In this document: positions 55,606 through 64,000 of the stretch, piece after piece | How the letters are laid out: each line of letters begins with the position of its first letter | Position numbering within the stretch: position 1 is the first letter of the stretch | NCBI RefSeq assembly: GCF_025465995.1 | Contig: NZ_JANLNY010000022.1 | Coordinates: forward strand, 186,001 to 250,000 | DNA length: 64,000 nt | Direction of reading: 5' to 3' | Origin: Pseudomonas sp. 5P_3.1_Bac2 | GTDB taxonomy: Bacteria > Pseudomonadota > Gammaproteobacteria > Pseudomonadales > Pseudomonadaceae | Program-made: the position numbers and the translations under genes | Notes under the pieces: generated by a model | Database searches by the model: none | What the model was told of the DNA's origin: nothing | What the model saw: the letters and a program-made list of their open reading frames with translations, nothing else

Positions 55606-57167
55606 CCGAACAAAACACCCCACTACTGCCTAAGGGCGTAGATGCTGCCAACTTCGAGCAGGCAATGGCCAAGTTCCGCAAGCTGGTCGGTGACGAAAAC
55701 GTACTGGTGAAGAGCGAGCAGCTCGTGCCGTACACCAAGATCATGATGTCCACCGACAGCGAGAACCACACACCTTCGGCGGCGATCACCGCCCTGACCG
55801 TGGAACACGTGCAAGGCGTGGTGAAGATCTGTAACGAGCACAAAATCCCGGTCTGGACTTTCTCCACCGGGCGTAACTTCGGTTACGGCTCGGCGGCCCC
55901 AGGCCAGCGCGGCCAGGTCATGCTCGACCTGAAGAAAATGAACAAGATCATCCACATCGACCCAGAGCTGTGCACCGCTCTGGTTGAGCCGGGGGTGACT
56001 TACGGGCAGCTGTACGACTACATCAACGAAAACAACCTGCCGCTGATGCTGTCCTTCTCCGCGCCGTCGGCTATCGCCGGCCCGGTTGGCAACACCATGG
56101 ACCGCGGTGTGGGCTACACCCCATACGGCGAACACTTCCTGATGCAGTGCGGTATGGAAGTGGTTCTGGCTAACGGCGACGTTTACCGTACCGGTATGGG
56201 CGGCGTTGAAGGCTCCAACTCCTGGCAGGTGTTCAAGTGGGGTTACGGCCCGACGCTGGACGGCATGTTCACCCAGGCTAACTACGGTATCTGCACCAAG
56301 ATGGGCTTCTGGCTGATGCCCAAGCCACCGGTGATGATGCCGCTGGAAATGAAGTTCCCGAAAGAGACCGATATCAACGAAATCGTTGAGTTCATCCGTC
56401 CTCTGCGTATCGCCAACATCATCCCGAACTCCGTGGTGATCGCCGGCACTATCTGGGAAGCTGCTGCCGCCGGCGTACGTCGTTCCGACTACATCAGCGA
56501 GCCTGGGGTGACGCCAGACGCCGTGATCGAGCAGATCCGCAAAGACAAAGACATGGGCGCGTGGAACGTTTACGCCTGCCTGTACGGCACCCAAGAACAG
56601 GTCGACGTGAACTTCAAGATCGTTCAAGGCGCGCTGGCCAAACTGGGCAAGGGCAAAATGTACACCGAGAAAGAATCCCTCGGTAAGCAGCCGTTCACCT
56701 ACCGCTCCGAGATGATGAAAGGCATTCCGAACCTGCAGGAATTCGGTCTGTACAACTGGCGCGGCGGCGGTGGCTCGATGTGGTTCGCCCCAGTGAGCCA
56801 GGCGCGCGGTAGCGAGTGCGACAAGCAATACGGCCTGGCCAAGAAGATCCTCAACAAGCACGGTCTGGACTACGTCGGCGAGTTCATCGTCGGCTGGCGC
56901 GACATGCACCACGTGATCGACGTGCTGTATGACCGCACCAATCCAGAAGAAATGCAGCGGGCTGATGCCTGCTTCAACGAGCTGTTGGATGAGTTCGAGA
57001 AACTGGGTTACGCGGTATACCGCGTTAACACCCACTTCCAAGAGCGTGTAGCGCAAAGCTACGGCAAGGTTAAGCGCAAACTTGAGCACACCCTCAAGCA
57101 GGCACTGGACCCGAACAACATCTTGGCTCCGGGCAAATCCGGCATCGACCTGAACAACAAGTTCTAA
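55602..57167 (+). CDS. pchF: 4-Cresol dehydrogenase (hydroxylating) flavoprotein subunit PchF
   Basis: A 521-aa VAO-family flavoenzyme oxidising p-cresol to 4-hydroxybenzyl alcohol and on to 4-hydroxybenzaldehyde, with water as oxygen source. The FAD-binding PP-loop region (STGRNFGYGSAAPG) is present. Tyr384 in FGLYNWRGGG is at exactly the position of the covalent FAD link in P. putida PchF. Tyr95, Tyr473 and Arg474 fit the phenolate-binding residues. It has no signal peptide of its own, so export may need partners. It overlaps pchX by four bases and ends before a terminator. Confidence 0.95.
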   Translation: MTEQNTPLLPKGVDAANFEQAMAKFRKLVGDENVLVKSEQLVPYTKIMMSTDSENHTPSAAITALTVEHVQGVVKICNEHKIPVWTFSTGRNFGYGSAAPGQRGQVMLDLKKMNKIIHIDPELCTALVEPGVTYGQLYDYINENNLPLMLSFSAPSAIAGPVGNTMDRGVGYTPYGEHFLMQCGMEVVLANGDVYRTGMGGVEGSNSWQVFKWGYGPTLDGMFTQANYGICTKMGFWLMPKPPVMMPLEMKFPKETDINEIVEFIRPLRIANIIPNSVVIAGTIWEAAAAGVRRSDYISEPGVTPDAVIEQIRKDKDMGAWNVYACLYGTQEQVDVNFKIVQGALAKLGKGKMYTEKESLGKQPFTYRSEMMKGIPNLQEFGLYNWRGGGGSMWFAPVSQARGSECDKQYGLAKKILNKHGLDYVGEFIVGWRDMHHVIDVLYDRTNPEEMQRADACFNELLDEFEKLGYAVYRVNTHFQERVAQSYGKVKRKLEHTLKQALDPNNILAPGKSGIDLNNKF

Positions 57168-57175
57168 GTCGTGCC

Positions 57176-57209
57176 AAGGCCTCGCCGACCGAGTCGGCGG
57201 GGCCTTTTT
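57176..57209 (+). terminator. Terminator of pchACXF
   Basis: AAGGCCTCGCCGAC-CGA-GTCGGCGGGGCCTTTTT hairpin, nine bases past the pchF stop. Confidence 0.85.
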
Positions 57210-57439
57210 ATGTGCGTGAATTCAATGCGTACCGCCAGCGCGCTATCCGCGTGCGGCTGATCTATTCCACAGACCTAAGTCTACCGAGCGTTACCGCCGC
57301 CATTTACCCACTGCGGCCAGGTCCACGCCTTACCCAGGCGTGGCCTCCATAACCTGCCGCAGAGCAGGTGCATAAACCTCACGCTGGCTTACCAGCGGCC
57401 ACCACATCACTTACCACTCGAATAAGATGGATCCGCTAG

Positions 57440-59017
57440 ATGCTTGTTAAAAACTCCCTGCGCAGCAAGATTGTCGCGTTGTTTGGCGCCAGCCTGTTGC
57501 TGCTGCTGATCGCTGCACTGTCGATTTTCTGTCTGCTATCGAACTACAACCAAGGCTACAAAACCCTGGCCGAGCAATCCGTGGTTGCCTCCGAACTCAT
57601 CACCCAAGCTAACCTCGCCTACAAGCTGCAAGCCTGGGAACTCAGCACCGCGCCTGAACGGCAAGATGGCCCCGCCAGCCGCGCACGCGTTACCGAGCAA
57701 CAACAGCGGGTATTGCGCAACCTGCAGCAACTGGCCGCCCTGCCCCTCGACGCCAGCGCCCGGGAGCAGATTCAGCGCCTGCAGCAAGAGCAGCAAAGCC
57801 TGGCCGCCCAGTATCAACAAGGCGTGCCCGGCAGCAGCGCGCAAGAATTGGCCGCGCACGCCGACCAGCAATTGACCAACCTGCTCAGCCTGATCGATCA
57901 GAGCACCGAGCAACGCCTGCAGCAGCTCGATGATCAAGCCAAACGCACCTGGCTGATCGGCAGCCTCAGCATACTGGCGATTGCACTGCTGACGGCGCTG
58001 GCGGGCCTGTACTGGCTGAGCAAAAACCTCATCACCCCGCTGACCCGCTTAAGCGCCTGCATGGTGCAACTGAGCAAGGGTAACTTCTCCGAGCAAGTCC
58101 ATCACCTGAGCACCGACGAGTTGGGACGCCTGACTTGGGCTACCAATAACCTGCGCGATTTTCTCTCCGACACCTTTGCCAACCTGACCACCAACAGCAA
58201 CCGTCTGGATCAAGCCAGTGATGAGCTCAACGCCATCGCCGCGCAGATCAGCCAAGGCATTCAGAACCAAGGCCTGCGCACCGATCAGGTGGCCACCGCC
58301 ATGGAAGAGATGAGCGCCGCCGCCCAGGAGGTGGCTCGCCATACCGTGGCCGCCGCCCGCGCCGCCGACGATGCCGAGCAAGCCACGCAGCAAGGCGAGC
58401 AAGCCATGATCGGCATGGTCAACAGCATCAGCAGCATTCGCGACGAAATCGGCCGCACCGCAGAAGTGATCCTGCAACTCGAAGACGACAGTGCGCGCAT
58501 CGGCAAAGTGCTGGCGGTGATTCACAGCATCGCCGAACAGACCAACCTGCTCGCCCTCAACGCCGCCATCGAGGCCGCGCGCGCGGGGGAAAGCGGTCGC
58601 GGCTTTGCCGTGGTGGCCGATGAGGTACGTAATCTCGCGCAGCGCACAGCGGAGTCCACCGCCGAGATCAACACCATCATCAACGCCGTGCAGCGCGGTG
58701 CGGAAAGTGCGGTGAAGGCCATTGAAAGCGGCAAGAGCAGCAGCCTCAAAGGTGTCGAGCAGGTCGATCTGGCCTGTTCGATTTTGGCTGGCGTGACTAA
58801 CTCCGTGCTGACCATCCGCGATATGAGCACGCAGATCGCCACCGCTGCCGAAGAGCAAACCCTGGTGGCCGAAGACATCTCGCGCAACCTCACCGACCTG
58901 GTGATGATCGCCACCGACAACCAGCACAACGTGCAGCGCACCGAACAAGCCAGCCAAAACCTGCGCAGCGTCTCGCAGAACCTCAGCAAGGTGACTGAGC
59001 TGCAACACCGCAGCTAA
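57440..59017 (+). CDS. Methyl-accepting chemotaxis protein
   Basis: A 525-aa inner-membrane chemoreceptor. Transmembrane segment 1 (about 10-33), a short periplasmic helical domain of about 135 residues, transmembrane segment 2 (about 172-195) and HAMP precede the signalling domain. The CheA/CheW hairpin tip is [32 protein letters not shown]. The sensor looks like a four-helix bundle. Between the p-cresol and protocatechuate genes, it may detect aromatic acids, as PcaY does in P. putida, but no ligand residues can be shown. A bidirectional terminator follows. Confidence 0.92.
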   Translation: MLVKNSLRSKIVALFGASLLLLLIAALSIFCLLSNYNQGYKTLAEQSVVASELITQANLAYKLQAWELSTAPERQDGPASRARVTEQQQRVLRNLQQLAALPLDASAREQIQRLQQEQQSLAAQYQQGVPGSSAQELAAHADQQLTNLLSLIDQSTEQRLQQLDDQAKRTWLIGSLSILAIALLTALAGLYWLSKNLITPLTRLSACMVQLSKGNFSEQVHHLSTDELGRLTWATNNLRDFLSDTFANLTTNSNRLDQASDELNAIAAQISQGIQNQGLRTDQVATAMEEMSAAAQEVARHTVAAARAADDAEQATQQGEQAMIGMVNSISSIRDEIGRTAEVILQLEDDSARIGKVLAVIHSIAEQTNLLALNAAIEAARAGESGRGFAVVADEVRNLAQRTAESTAEINTIINAVQRGAESAVKAIESGKSSSLKGVEQVDLACSILAGVTNSVLTIRDMSTQIATAAEEQTLVAEDISRNLTDLVMIATDNQHNVQRTEQASQNLRSVSQNLSKVTELQHRS

Positions 59018-59036
59018 ACCCAGCAGGCTTACAGGC

Positions 59037-59069
59037 AAAAAAAACCAGAGCCAGGCTCTGGTTTTTTTA
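59037..59069. terminator. Bidirectional terminator
   Basis: AAAAAAACCAGAG-CCAGG-CTCTGGTTTTTTT between the convergent chemoreceptor and pcaC. Confidence 0.9.
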
Positions 59070-59092
59070 TCCTCGCGAAACGCGCCGGGGGC

Positions 59093-59497
59093 TTATTCAG
59101 CCTGCGGGTTGAGCGACTCCACACCGACTTCATCCCACACCGATTCGGCCAGGTGGAAGGTCGCGTTGGCTGCCGGGATGCCACAGTAGATGGCGCTCTG
59201 CATCAGCACTTCTTTGATCTCGTCACGGGTCACGCCGTTGTGCTTGGCGGCGCGCAGGTGCAGCTTGAGTTCGGCCTCGCGGTTCATGCCGATCAGCATG
59301 GCGATAGTGATCAGGCTGCGGGTGTGGCGCGGCAGGCCCGGACGGGTCCAAATATCACCCCAGGCGTGGCGGGTGATCATTTCCTGGAACTCCTCGTTGA
59401 ACGGCGTGAGGTGCTTCAGGCTGTTGTCTACGTGGGCATCACCCAGCACGGCACGGCGCACTTGCATGCCGGCGTCGTAGCGTTGTTTCTCGTCCAT
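59093..59497 (-). CDS. pcaC: 4-Carboxymuconolactone decarboxylase PcaC
   Basis: A 134-aa enzyme decarboxylating gamma-carboxymuconolactone to beta-ketoadipate enol-lactone. The CMD family core is RYDAGMQVRRAVLG ... FNEEFQEMITRHAWGDIWTRPGLPRHTRSLITIAMLIG and the ending IYCGIPAANATFHLAESV. The start MDEKQRYDAG at 59497 is preferred; a GTG three codons upstream is possible. It is the last gene of the pcaF-T-B-D-C unit. Confidence 0.96.
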   Translation of the reverse strand: MDEKQRYDAGMQVRRAVLGDAHVDNSLKHLTPFNEEFQEMITRHAWGDIWTRPGLPRHTRSLITIAMLIGMNREAELKLHLRAAKHNGVTRDEIKEVLMQSAIYCGIPAANATFHLAESVWDEVGVESLNPQAE

Positions 59498-59591
59498 CTT
59501 GTACACCTTTGTCGCAATTTGAATGCAGCGCCAGCAGGCGCCGCACAGAGAGTTTTACACGGGGCTGAGCAAGGCGCTGCTCAGCACGCGT

Positions 59592-60380
59592 TCAGGCCTT
59601 GAGGAAATGTTCCAGAGCCTGGGTGAACGCCGCGCCAGCCTCGACGTTGGACAGGTGCGCGGCGTGGAAGTCGAGCTGCTGCGCGCCAGCGATGCGCTGC
59701 TGCATAAAGCGCCCGTCTTCGGGGGTGGTCACGGCATCGCCGGTGCCGCAGATGATCAAGGTTTTCGCTTGGATCTGGCCCAGTTGCTCACGGAAGTCCG
59801 CATCGCGCACAGCGGCGCAGTTAGCCGCGTAACCGGCCGGGTTAGTGCTGGCCAGCATCGACACGATACGCTCGGCTACCACCGGGTTCGCGGCGGAAAA
59901 TTGCGGGGTAAACCAACGGGCGATGGAGCCGTCACGCAGCTCGGCCATGGCTTGCGCGCCACCGGCGGTGACGGTGGCGATGCGCGCATTCCAGCCCTCG
60001 GCATTGCCGATCTTGGCAGCGGTGTTGCACAGCACGATATGGCTGAAGCGCTCAGGAGCGTTGATGCCCAGCCACTGGCCGATCAAGCCGCCCATGGACA
60101 GGCCGCAATACGCCGCGCGTTCGACCTTAAGTGCATCCAACAGGGCCAGCACATCGCGCCCCAGTTGTTCGATGCGGTAAGGACCGTCAGTGACGCTGGA
60201 GCCGCCATGCCCCCGGGTGTCGTAACGCACCACGCGAAAGGATTGGCTCAGCTGCGGGATTTGCTCATCCCACATGCCCAGGGTCGTGCCCAACGAGTTG
60301 GACAGCACCAAGACAGGGGCAGCGGCCGGGCCGTCGATTTGATAGTTCAACACGCCATCAGCCAGTTGCAGAGTTGCCAC
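59592..60380 (-). CDS. pcaD: 3-Oxoadipate enol-lactonase PcaD
   Basis: A 262-aa alpha/beta hydrolase producing beta-ketoadipate. The nucleophile elbow YCGLSMGGLIGQW, oxyanion region SNSLGTTLGMWDEQI and a C-terminal His (HAAHLSNVEAG) complete the triad with an Asp in LIICGTGDAVT. It starts 12 bases after pcaB. Confidence 0.95.
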   Translation of the reverse strand: MATLQLADGVLNYQIDGPAAAPVLVLSNSLGTTLGMWDEQIPQLSQSFRVVRYDTRGHGGSSVTDGPYRIEQLGRDVLALLDALKVERAAYCGLSMGGLIGQWLGINAPERFSHIVLCNTAAKIGNAEGWNARIATVTAGGAQAMAELRDGSIARWFTPQFSAANPVVAERIVSMLASTNPAGYAANCAAVRDADFREQLGQIQAKTLIICGTGDAVTTPEDGRFMQQRIAGAQQLDFHAAHLSNVEAGAAFTQALEHFLKA

Positions 60381-60392
60381 AACGATTCTCCT

Positions 60393-61751
60393 TCAGAAGT
60401 TTTGATGTTCAGCCACGGCGAGGGCGACCCAACGCTGTGCTTGACCCAGGTAGTGAGCCGGATCAAGCAAACGATCCAGCTCGGCAGAATTCAGCTCGGC
60501 GCTCACCTCGGCGTTTTCGCCCAGGACCTCGCGCAGATGACGGCCTTGGCTAAGCGCCTGACGGCAGCAGACCTCCACCAGATGGTGAGCGGTGTCGCGC
60601 CCGATGCGTTGGGCCAGGGCGATGCTCACCGCCTCGGCCAGCACCAGACCTTTGGTCAAATCCAGATTGCGGCGCATGCGCGCCCTGTCGACTTCCAGCC
60701 CCGGCACGGCGATCAGCGCCTGTTGCAAGGCGCCGGCGACCAAGCGGCACAGCTCCGGCAGGGTTTCCCACTCGGCATGCCACAGGCCCAGGCTGCGTTC
60801 GTGCTCCTGCGGCATGGCGGCGAACATGGTCGAAACCAAACCCGGTGCGCGACTGGCCGCGCCGATCAAAACCGCCGCACCGACCGGATTGCGCTTATGC
60901 GGCATGGTCGAAGAACCGCCTTTACCCGGCGCCGACGGCTCGAATACTTCGCCAACATCGGTTTGCATCAACAGGCTCAGATCACGGCCGAGCTTACCCA
61001 AGGTGCCGGCGATCAAACCGAGCAGGCTGGCGAACTCCACTAATCGATCACGCTGGGTGTGCCAAGGCTGCTCCGGCAGGCCCAGCCCTAACTCGGCGGC
61101 TAACGCTTCGCTTACCGCCCACGCAGGCTCGCCCAGTGCCGCCAAGGTGCCGGCGGCGCCGCCGAATTGCAGCACCAGCAGGCGTGGTTTGAGTTCAGCT
61201 AAGCGCTGGCGATGACGGGTGATGGCCCCCAGCATGCCCGCGAGCTTCATGCCCAAGGTCACAGGCGTGGCGTGTTGCAGCCAGGTGCGCCCCGGCAGGA
61301 CGGTGTCGGCATGCAGCGTGGCCTGTGCCGCGAGGGCAGCGGCCAGCTGCGCCAAATCAGTTTCCAGGAGGAAGATGGCATGGCGCAGTTGCACAATCAG
61401 ACCGCTGTCCATGGCGTCCTGACTGGTGGCGCCCAAGTGCACATAGCGTTCGGCTTCGGCATTGCACGCGGCAACCCGTTTGCCCAACGCTTTAACCAAT
61501 GGAATGGCCGAGTTACCGGCAGTGGCAATCGCTTCGGCCAGCGCCGCGTAGTCGTATTGGTCAGCGTCACAAGCTGCCTCAATGTGCACCACCGCGTTCT
61601 GCGGGATTACACCTACGCGGGCCTCAGCTCGGGCCAACGCTGCTTCGAAATCCAACATGCCCTGTACACGCCCGGCGTCGCAAAACACCGCACTCATGGC
61701 ACTGCTGCTGAAGTAGCGTTCAAACAATTGGTTACCTGTGCCTTGGCTCAT
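60393..61751 (-). CDS. pcaB: 3-Carboxy-cis,cis-muconate cycloisomerase PcaB
   Basis: A 452-aa member of the fumarase/aspartase superfamily that lactonises 3-carboxymuconate. The superfamily signature GKGGSSTMPHKRNPVGA is intact, and the conserved region HLGATSQDAMDSG is present. The N-terminal YFSSSAMSAVFCDAGRVQGMLDFEAALARAEA is typical of PcaB. It is nine bases from the pcaT stop. Confidence 0.96.
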   Translation of the reverse strand: MSQGTGNQLFERYFSSSAMSAVFCDAGRVQGMLDFEAALARAEARVGVIPQNAVVHIEAACDADQYDYAALAEAIATAGNSAIPLVKALGKRVAACNAEAERYVHLGATSQDAMDSGLIVQLRHAIFLLETDLAQLAAALAAQATLHADTVLPGRTWLQHATPVTLGMKLAGMLGAITRHRQRLAELKPRLLVLQFGGAAGTLAALGEPAWAVSEALAAELGLGLPEQPWHTQRDRLVEFASLLGLIAGTLGKLGRDLSLLMQTDVGEVFEPSAPGKGGSSTMPHKRNPVGAAVLIGAASRAPGLVSTMFAAMPQEHERSLGLWHAEWETLPELCRLVAGALQQALIAVPGLEVDRARMRRNLDLTKGLVLAEAVSIALAQRIGRDTAHHLVEVCCRQALSQGRHLREVLGENAEVSAELNSAELDRLLDPAHYLGQAQRWVALAVAEHQNF

Positions 61752-61760
61752 TACCTAACC

Positions 61761-63050
61761 TTAGTGATCGTGATGGAGGTACTCCGCCTGTTTGGGCAGG
61801 CGCAAGCTAAACAAGAAAGCGATGGCCAGCATGGCCGTCACATACCAATAAAAGACGTCTTCCATACCCAGGGTTTTCAAACCCAAGGCCGCGTATTCCG
61901 CCGTGCCGCCAAACAGCGCGTTGGCCACCGCATAGGCCAAGCCGACCCCCAAGGCGCGGACATGCGGCGGGAACATCTCCGCCTTCACCAGGCCACTGAT
62001 CGAGGTGTACAGACTGACAATAGCCAAGGCCAGGGTAATCAGCACAAAGGCCATAAACGGACTGTCGACGCTCTTCAGCGCATGCATCAACGGCACGGTG
62101 CAGAGGGTGCCAAGGGCACCGAACAGGAGCATGGAATTACGTCGCCCAATACGGTCGCTGAGCATGCCGAACAGCGGCTGCATGCACATGTACACAAACA
62201 GCACGGCGGTCATCACAAAGCTGGCAGTGGACTTGGGCATGCCGGCGCTATTGACCAGGTACTTCTGCATGTATGTGGTGAAGGTGTAGAAAATCAGCGA
62301 ACCGCCAGCGGTGTAACCGAGCACGGTGATAAAGGCGCCGAAGTGATTGCGGAACAGCCCTTTGACACTGCCGGCCTCTGCGCTTTCACGCTCTTGCGGC
62401 TTGCTGGTCTCGACCAGCGAACGGCGCAGATACAGCGACACCACCGCCGCTAAAGCGCCCACGGCGAACGGAATGCGCCAGCCCCAGGCGTGCATCTGGT
62501 CTTCGCTCAACAATTGCTGCAAGACCACGATCAGCAGCACCGCCAGCAGTTGTCCGCCAATCAATGTGACGTACTGGAACGAGGCATAAAAACCGCGCTG
62601 GCCGCGCAGCGCCACTTCGCTCATATAGGTCGCGGTGGTGCCGTACTCGCCCCCCACCGACAGGCCTTGCAGCAGGCGCGCCATTAGCAATAAAAACGGT
62701 GCCCAGGCACCGATTTCGTTATACGTCGGCAGGCAGGCGATCACCAGTGAGCCGACACACATCAGCATCACCGACACCACCATGGAATGTTTGCGGCCAC
62801 GTCGATCCGCCAAACGGCCAAAGATCCAGCCACCAATTGGCCGCATCAAGAAGCCGGCAGCGAATACACCAGCCGTATTAAGCAACTGTACAGTCGGATC
62901 ATCGGAAGGAAAAAACGAAGAGGCGAAATAAATCGCACAGAACGCATATACATAAAAATCGAACCATTCCACCAGGTTGCCGGATGAAGCTCCGACGATG
63001 GAGAAGATTCTTTTGCGCTTCAGCTCTGCTGAGTAATGTGTTGTTGTCAT
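61761..63050 (-). CDS. pcaT: MHS-family transporter PcaT
   Basis: A 429-aa proton symporter of the metabolite:H+ (KgtP-like) branch of the MFS with 12 membrane segments. The start [23 protein letters not shown], loop [14 protein letters not shown] and [21 protein letters not shown] are hallmarks. It sits between pcaF and pcaB as in P. putida pcaFTBDC, where PcaT is linked to dicarboxylate/beta-ketoadipate uptake. It could also be called by its KgtP likeness. Confidence 0.88.
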   Translation of the reverse strand: MTTTHYSAELKRKRIFSIVGASSGNLVEWFDFYVYAFCAIYFASSFFPSDDPTVQLLNTAGVFAAGFLMRPIGGWIFGRLADRRGRKHSMVVSVMLMCVGSLVIACLPTYNEIGAWAPFLLLMARLLQGLSVGGEYGTTATYMSEVALRGQRGFYASFQYVTLIGGQLLAVLLIVVLQQLLSEDQMHAWGWRIPFAVGALAAVVSLYLRRSLVETSKPQERESAEAGSVKGLFRNHFGAFITVLGYTAGGSLIFYTFTTYMQKYLVNSAGMPKSTASFVMTAVLFVYMCMQPLFGMLSDRIGRRNSMLLFGALGTLCTVPLMHALKSVDSPFMAFVLITLALAIVSLYTSISGLVKAEMFPPHVRALGVGLAYAVANALFGGTAEYAALGLKTLGMEDVFYWYVTAMLAIAFLFSLRLPKQAEYLHHDH

Positions 63051-63120
63051 GGCGTTCGAATCCTAGAGAGGGATAGCTGAAATCTGACCATGACTGACCA
63101 CCTGCGTTCCACAAGCAAAC

Positions 63121-63144
63121 CCCCGGCAGGCCTTGCCTGCCGGG
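63121..63144 (-). terminator. Hairpin between pcaF and pcaT
   Basis: CCCCGGCAGG-CCTTG-CCTGCCGGGG stem in the 101-bp gap. Without a strong T run it may reduce rather than stop read-through into pcaT. Confidence 0.6.
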
Positions 63145-63151
63145 GTCATTT

Positions 63152-64000
63152 TTAGACTTTACTGATAGCCAGCGCCAAGCCCTGACCAACGCCAATGCAC
63201 ATGGTTGCCAGCCCCAGCTGACCGCCGGATTTTTCCAGCTGATGCAGCGCGGTCAACACCAGGCGCGTACCGCTCATACCCAGTGGGTGACCCAAGGCAA
63301 TAGCGCCGCCATTAGGGTTAACACTGGCGGCGTCATCGGCCAGGCCGAGATCACGCATACAGGCCAGACCTTGCGCCGCGAAAGCTTCGTTGAGCTCGAT
63401 GACATCATAGTCGTCGATGGTCAGGCCCAGCCGTTCGTTGAGCTTGCGCACTGCCGGCACCGGGCCGTAGCCCATGATGCGTGGCGCCACGCCAGCACTG
63501 GCCATGCCCAGCACTTTGGCGCGCGGAGTCAGACCATACTTCTCGACCGCCGCTTTGGAGGCCAGGATCATCGCCGCCGCACCGTCGTTAACGCCCGAGG
63601 CGTTGCCCGCGGTGACGGTCTTATCCGGACCATTGACTGGCTTGAGCTTGCTCAGGATTTCCAGCGTGGTGTCCGCCCGTGGGTGTTCATCGGTGTCGAT
63701 GATGGTGTCGCCTTTCTTGCCCTTGATCACTACCGGGACGATTTCTTCGGCGAAGAAACCTTGCGCCTGAGCGCGCGCGGCTTTTTGCTGACTGCGCAGG
63801 GCGAAGGCGTCCTGATCGGCGCGGCTGATGTTGAACTCATCGGCGACGTTGTCGGCGGTTTGCGGCATGGCATCCACGCCATACAGCGCTTTCATTTTCG
63901 GGTTGATAAAGCGCCAGCCGATGGTGGTGTCTTCGATCTTCTGCGTACGCCCAAAAGCCGTTTCGGCTTTGCCCATCACGTAGGGCGCGCGGGACATCGA
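63152..64000 (-). CDS. pcaF: Beta-ketoadipyl-CoA thiolase PcaF (partial, 5' end outside window)
   Basis: The last 282 or so residues of a thiolase that cleaves beta-ketoadipyl-CoA to acetyl-CoA and succinyl-CoA. Visible motifs are the active-site His in GGAIALGHPLGMSG and the second Cys in LATMCIGVGQGLAL. The N-terminal nucleophile Cys lies beyond position 64000. The frame continues past the ATG at 63997, so it is cut by the window edge. It is first of the leftward pcaFTBDC unit. Confidence 0.95.
   Translation of the reverse strand, partial: SMSRAPYVMGKAETAFGRTQKIEDTTIGWRFINPKMKALYGVDAMPQTADNVADEFNISRADQDAFALRSQQKAARAQAQGFFAEEIVPVVIKGKKGDTIIDTDEHPRADTTLEILSKLKPVNGPDKTVTAGNASGVNDGAAAMILASKAAVEKYGLTPRAKVLGMASAGVAPRIMGYGPVPAVRKLNERLGLTIDDYDVIELNEAFAAQGLACMRDLGLADDAASVNPNGGAIALGHPLGMSGTRLVLTALHQLEKSGGQLGLATMCIGVGQGLALAISKV

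Noticed and set aside
55623..57089. Long open frame opposite pchF
   Set aside because: Antisense shadow of PchF; composition is typical of complement translation.
61212..62453. Open frame on the plus strand across pcaB and pcaT
   Set aside because: Overlaps two well-supported genes on the other strand and shows no motif.

Overview
The window is chromosomal DNA from a Pseudomonas-type gammaproteobacterium. The evidence is its gene order (typA-thiI-glnA ... ntrBC-trmL-secB-grxC-rhodanese-gpmI-envC-ctpA ... hisBH-DUF2164-hisAF ... asmA-mutY-yggX-tRNA-Phe ... polar amino-acid ABC operon), which I recognise as the conserved Pseudomonas arrangement. Pseudomonas-type small secreted proteins (DUF2790, DUF4124) and the nitrogen-control layout agree with this. 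The species cannot be fixed from the sequence alone.

From 1 to about 31 kb is mostly housekeeping: translation and stress GTPase TypA, tRNA thiolation (ThiI), and glutamine synthetase behind a sigma-54 promoter. Then come a mechanosensitive channel, NtrBC with an NtrC operator in front of ntrB, tRNA methylation, SecB/glutaredoxin, phosphoglycerate mutase, and the envelope proteins EnvC and CtpA. These are followed by histidine biosynthesis, an OFA-type transporter, a membrane fatty-acid hydroxylase, AsmA and MutY-YggX. A tandem palindromic repeat block lies between ctpA and hisF.

From 31.3 to 36.8 kb is a small cassette bounded by two copies of the 3' end of tRNA-Phe plus its terminator. It carries a sulfatase/phosphoethanolamine-transferase-like membrane protein, a cytochrome b561, a PepSY protein and a divergent two-component system. 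A tandem TTAA-type box lies between the two divergent units. No integrase is left. After it come a secreted alpha/beta hydrolase with a probable 5' frameshift, an AT-rich gap, the amino-acid ABC operon, a methyltransferase and tRNA-Thr. Beyond tRNA-Thr, 43.5-46.7 kb is a second accessory patch: a small hypothetical gene, two adjacent membrane proteins sharing a C-terminal domain, a truncated RepA-like ATPase remnant and a P-loop protein lacking the Walker lysine.

From 46.7 kb to the end is an aromatic-catabolism block. 4-Cresol is oxidised by the flavocytochrome PchF/PchC to 4-hydroxybenzaldehyde, with azurin (encoded nearby) a likely electron acceptor. PchA makes 4-hydroxybenzoate and PobA makes protocatechuate. 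After ring cleavage by PcaGH (not in this window), PcaB, PcaC and PcaD lead to beta-ketoadipate, and PcaF completes thiolysis. Also present are an outer-membrane channel, a V4R-type sigma-54 activator with a palindromic candidate UAS and -24/-12 element upstream of pchA, a chemoreceptor and a PcaT-type transporter. The pcaF gene runs off the right edge.
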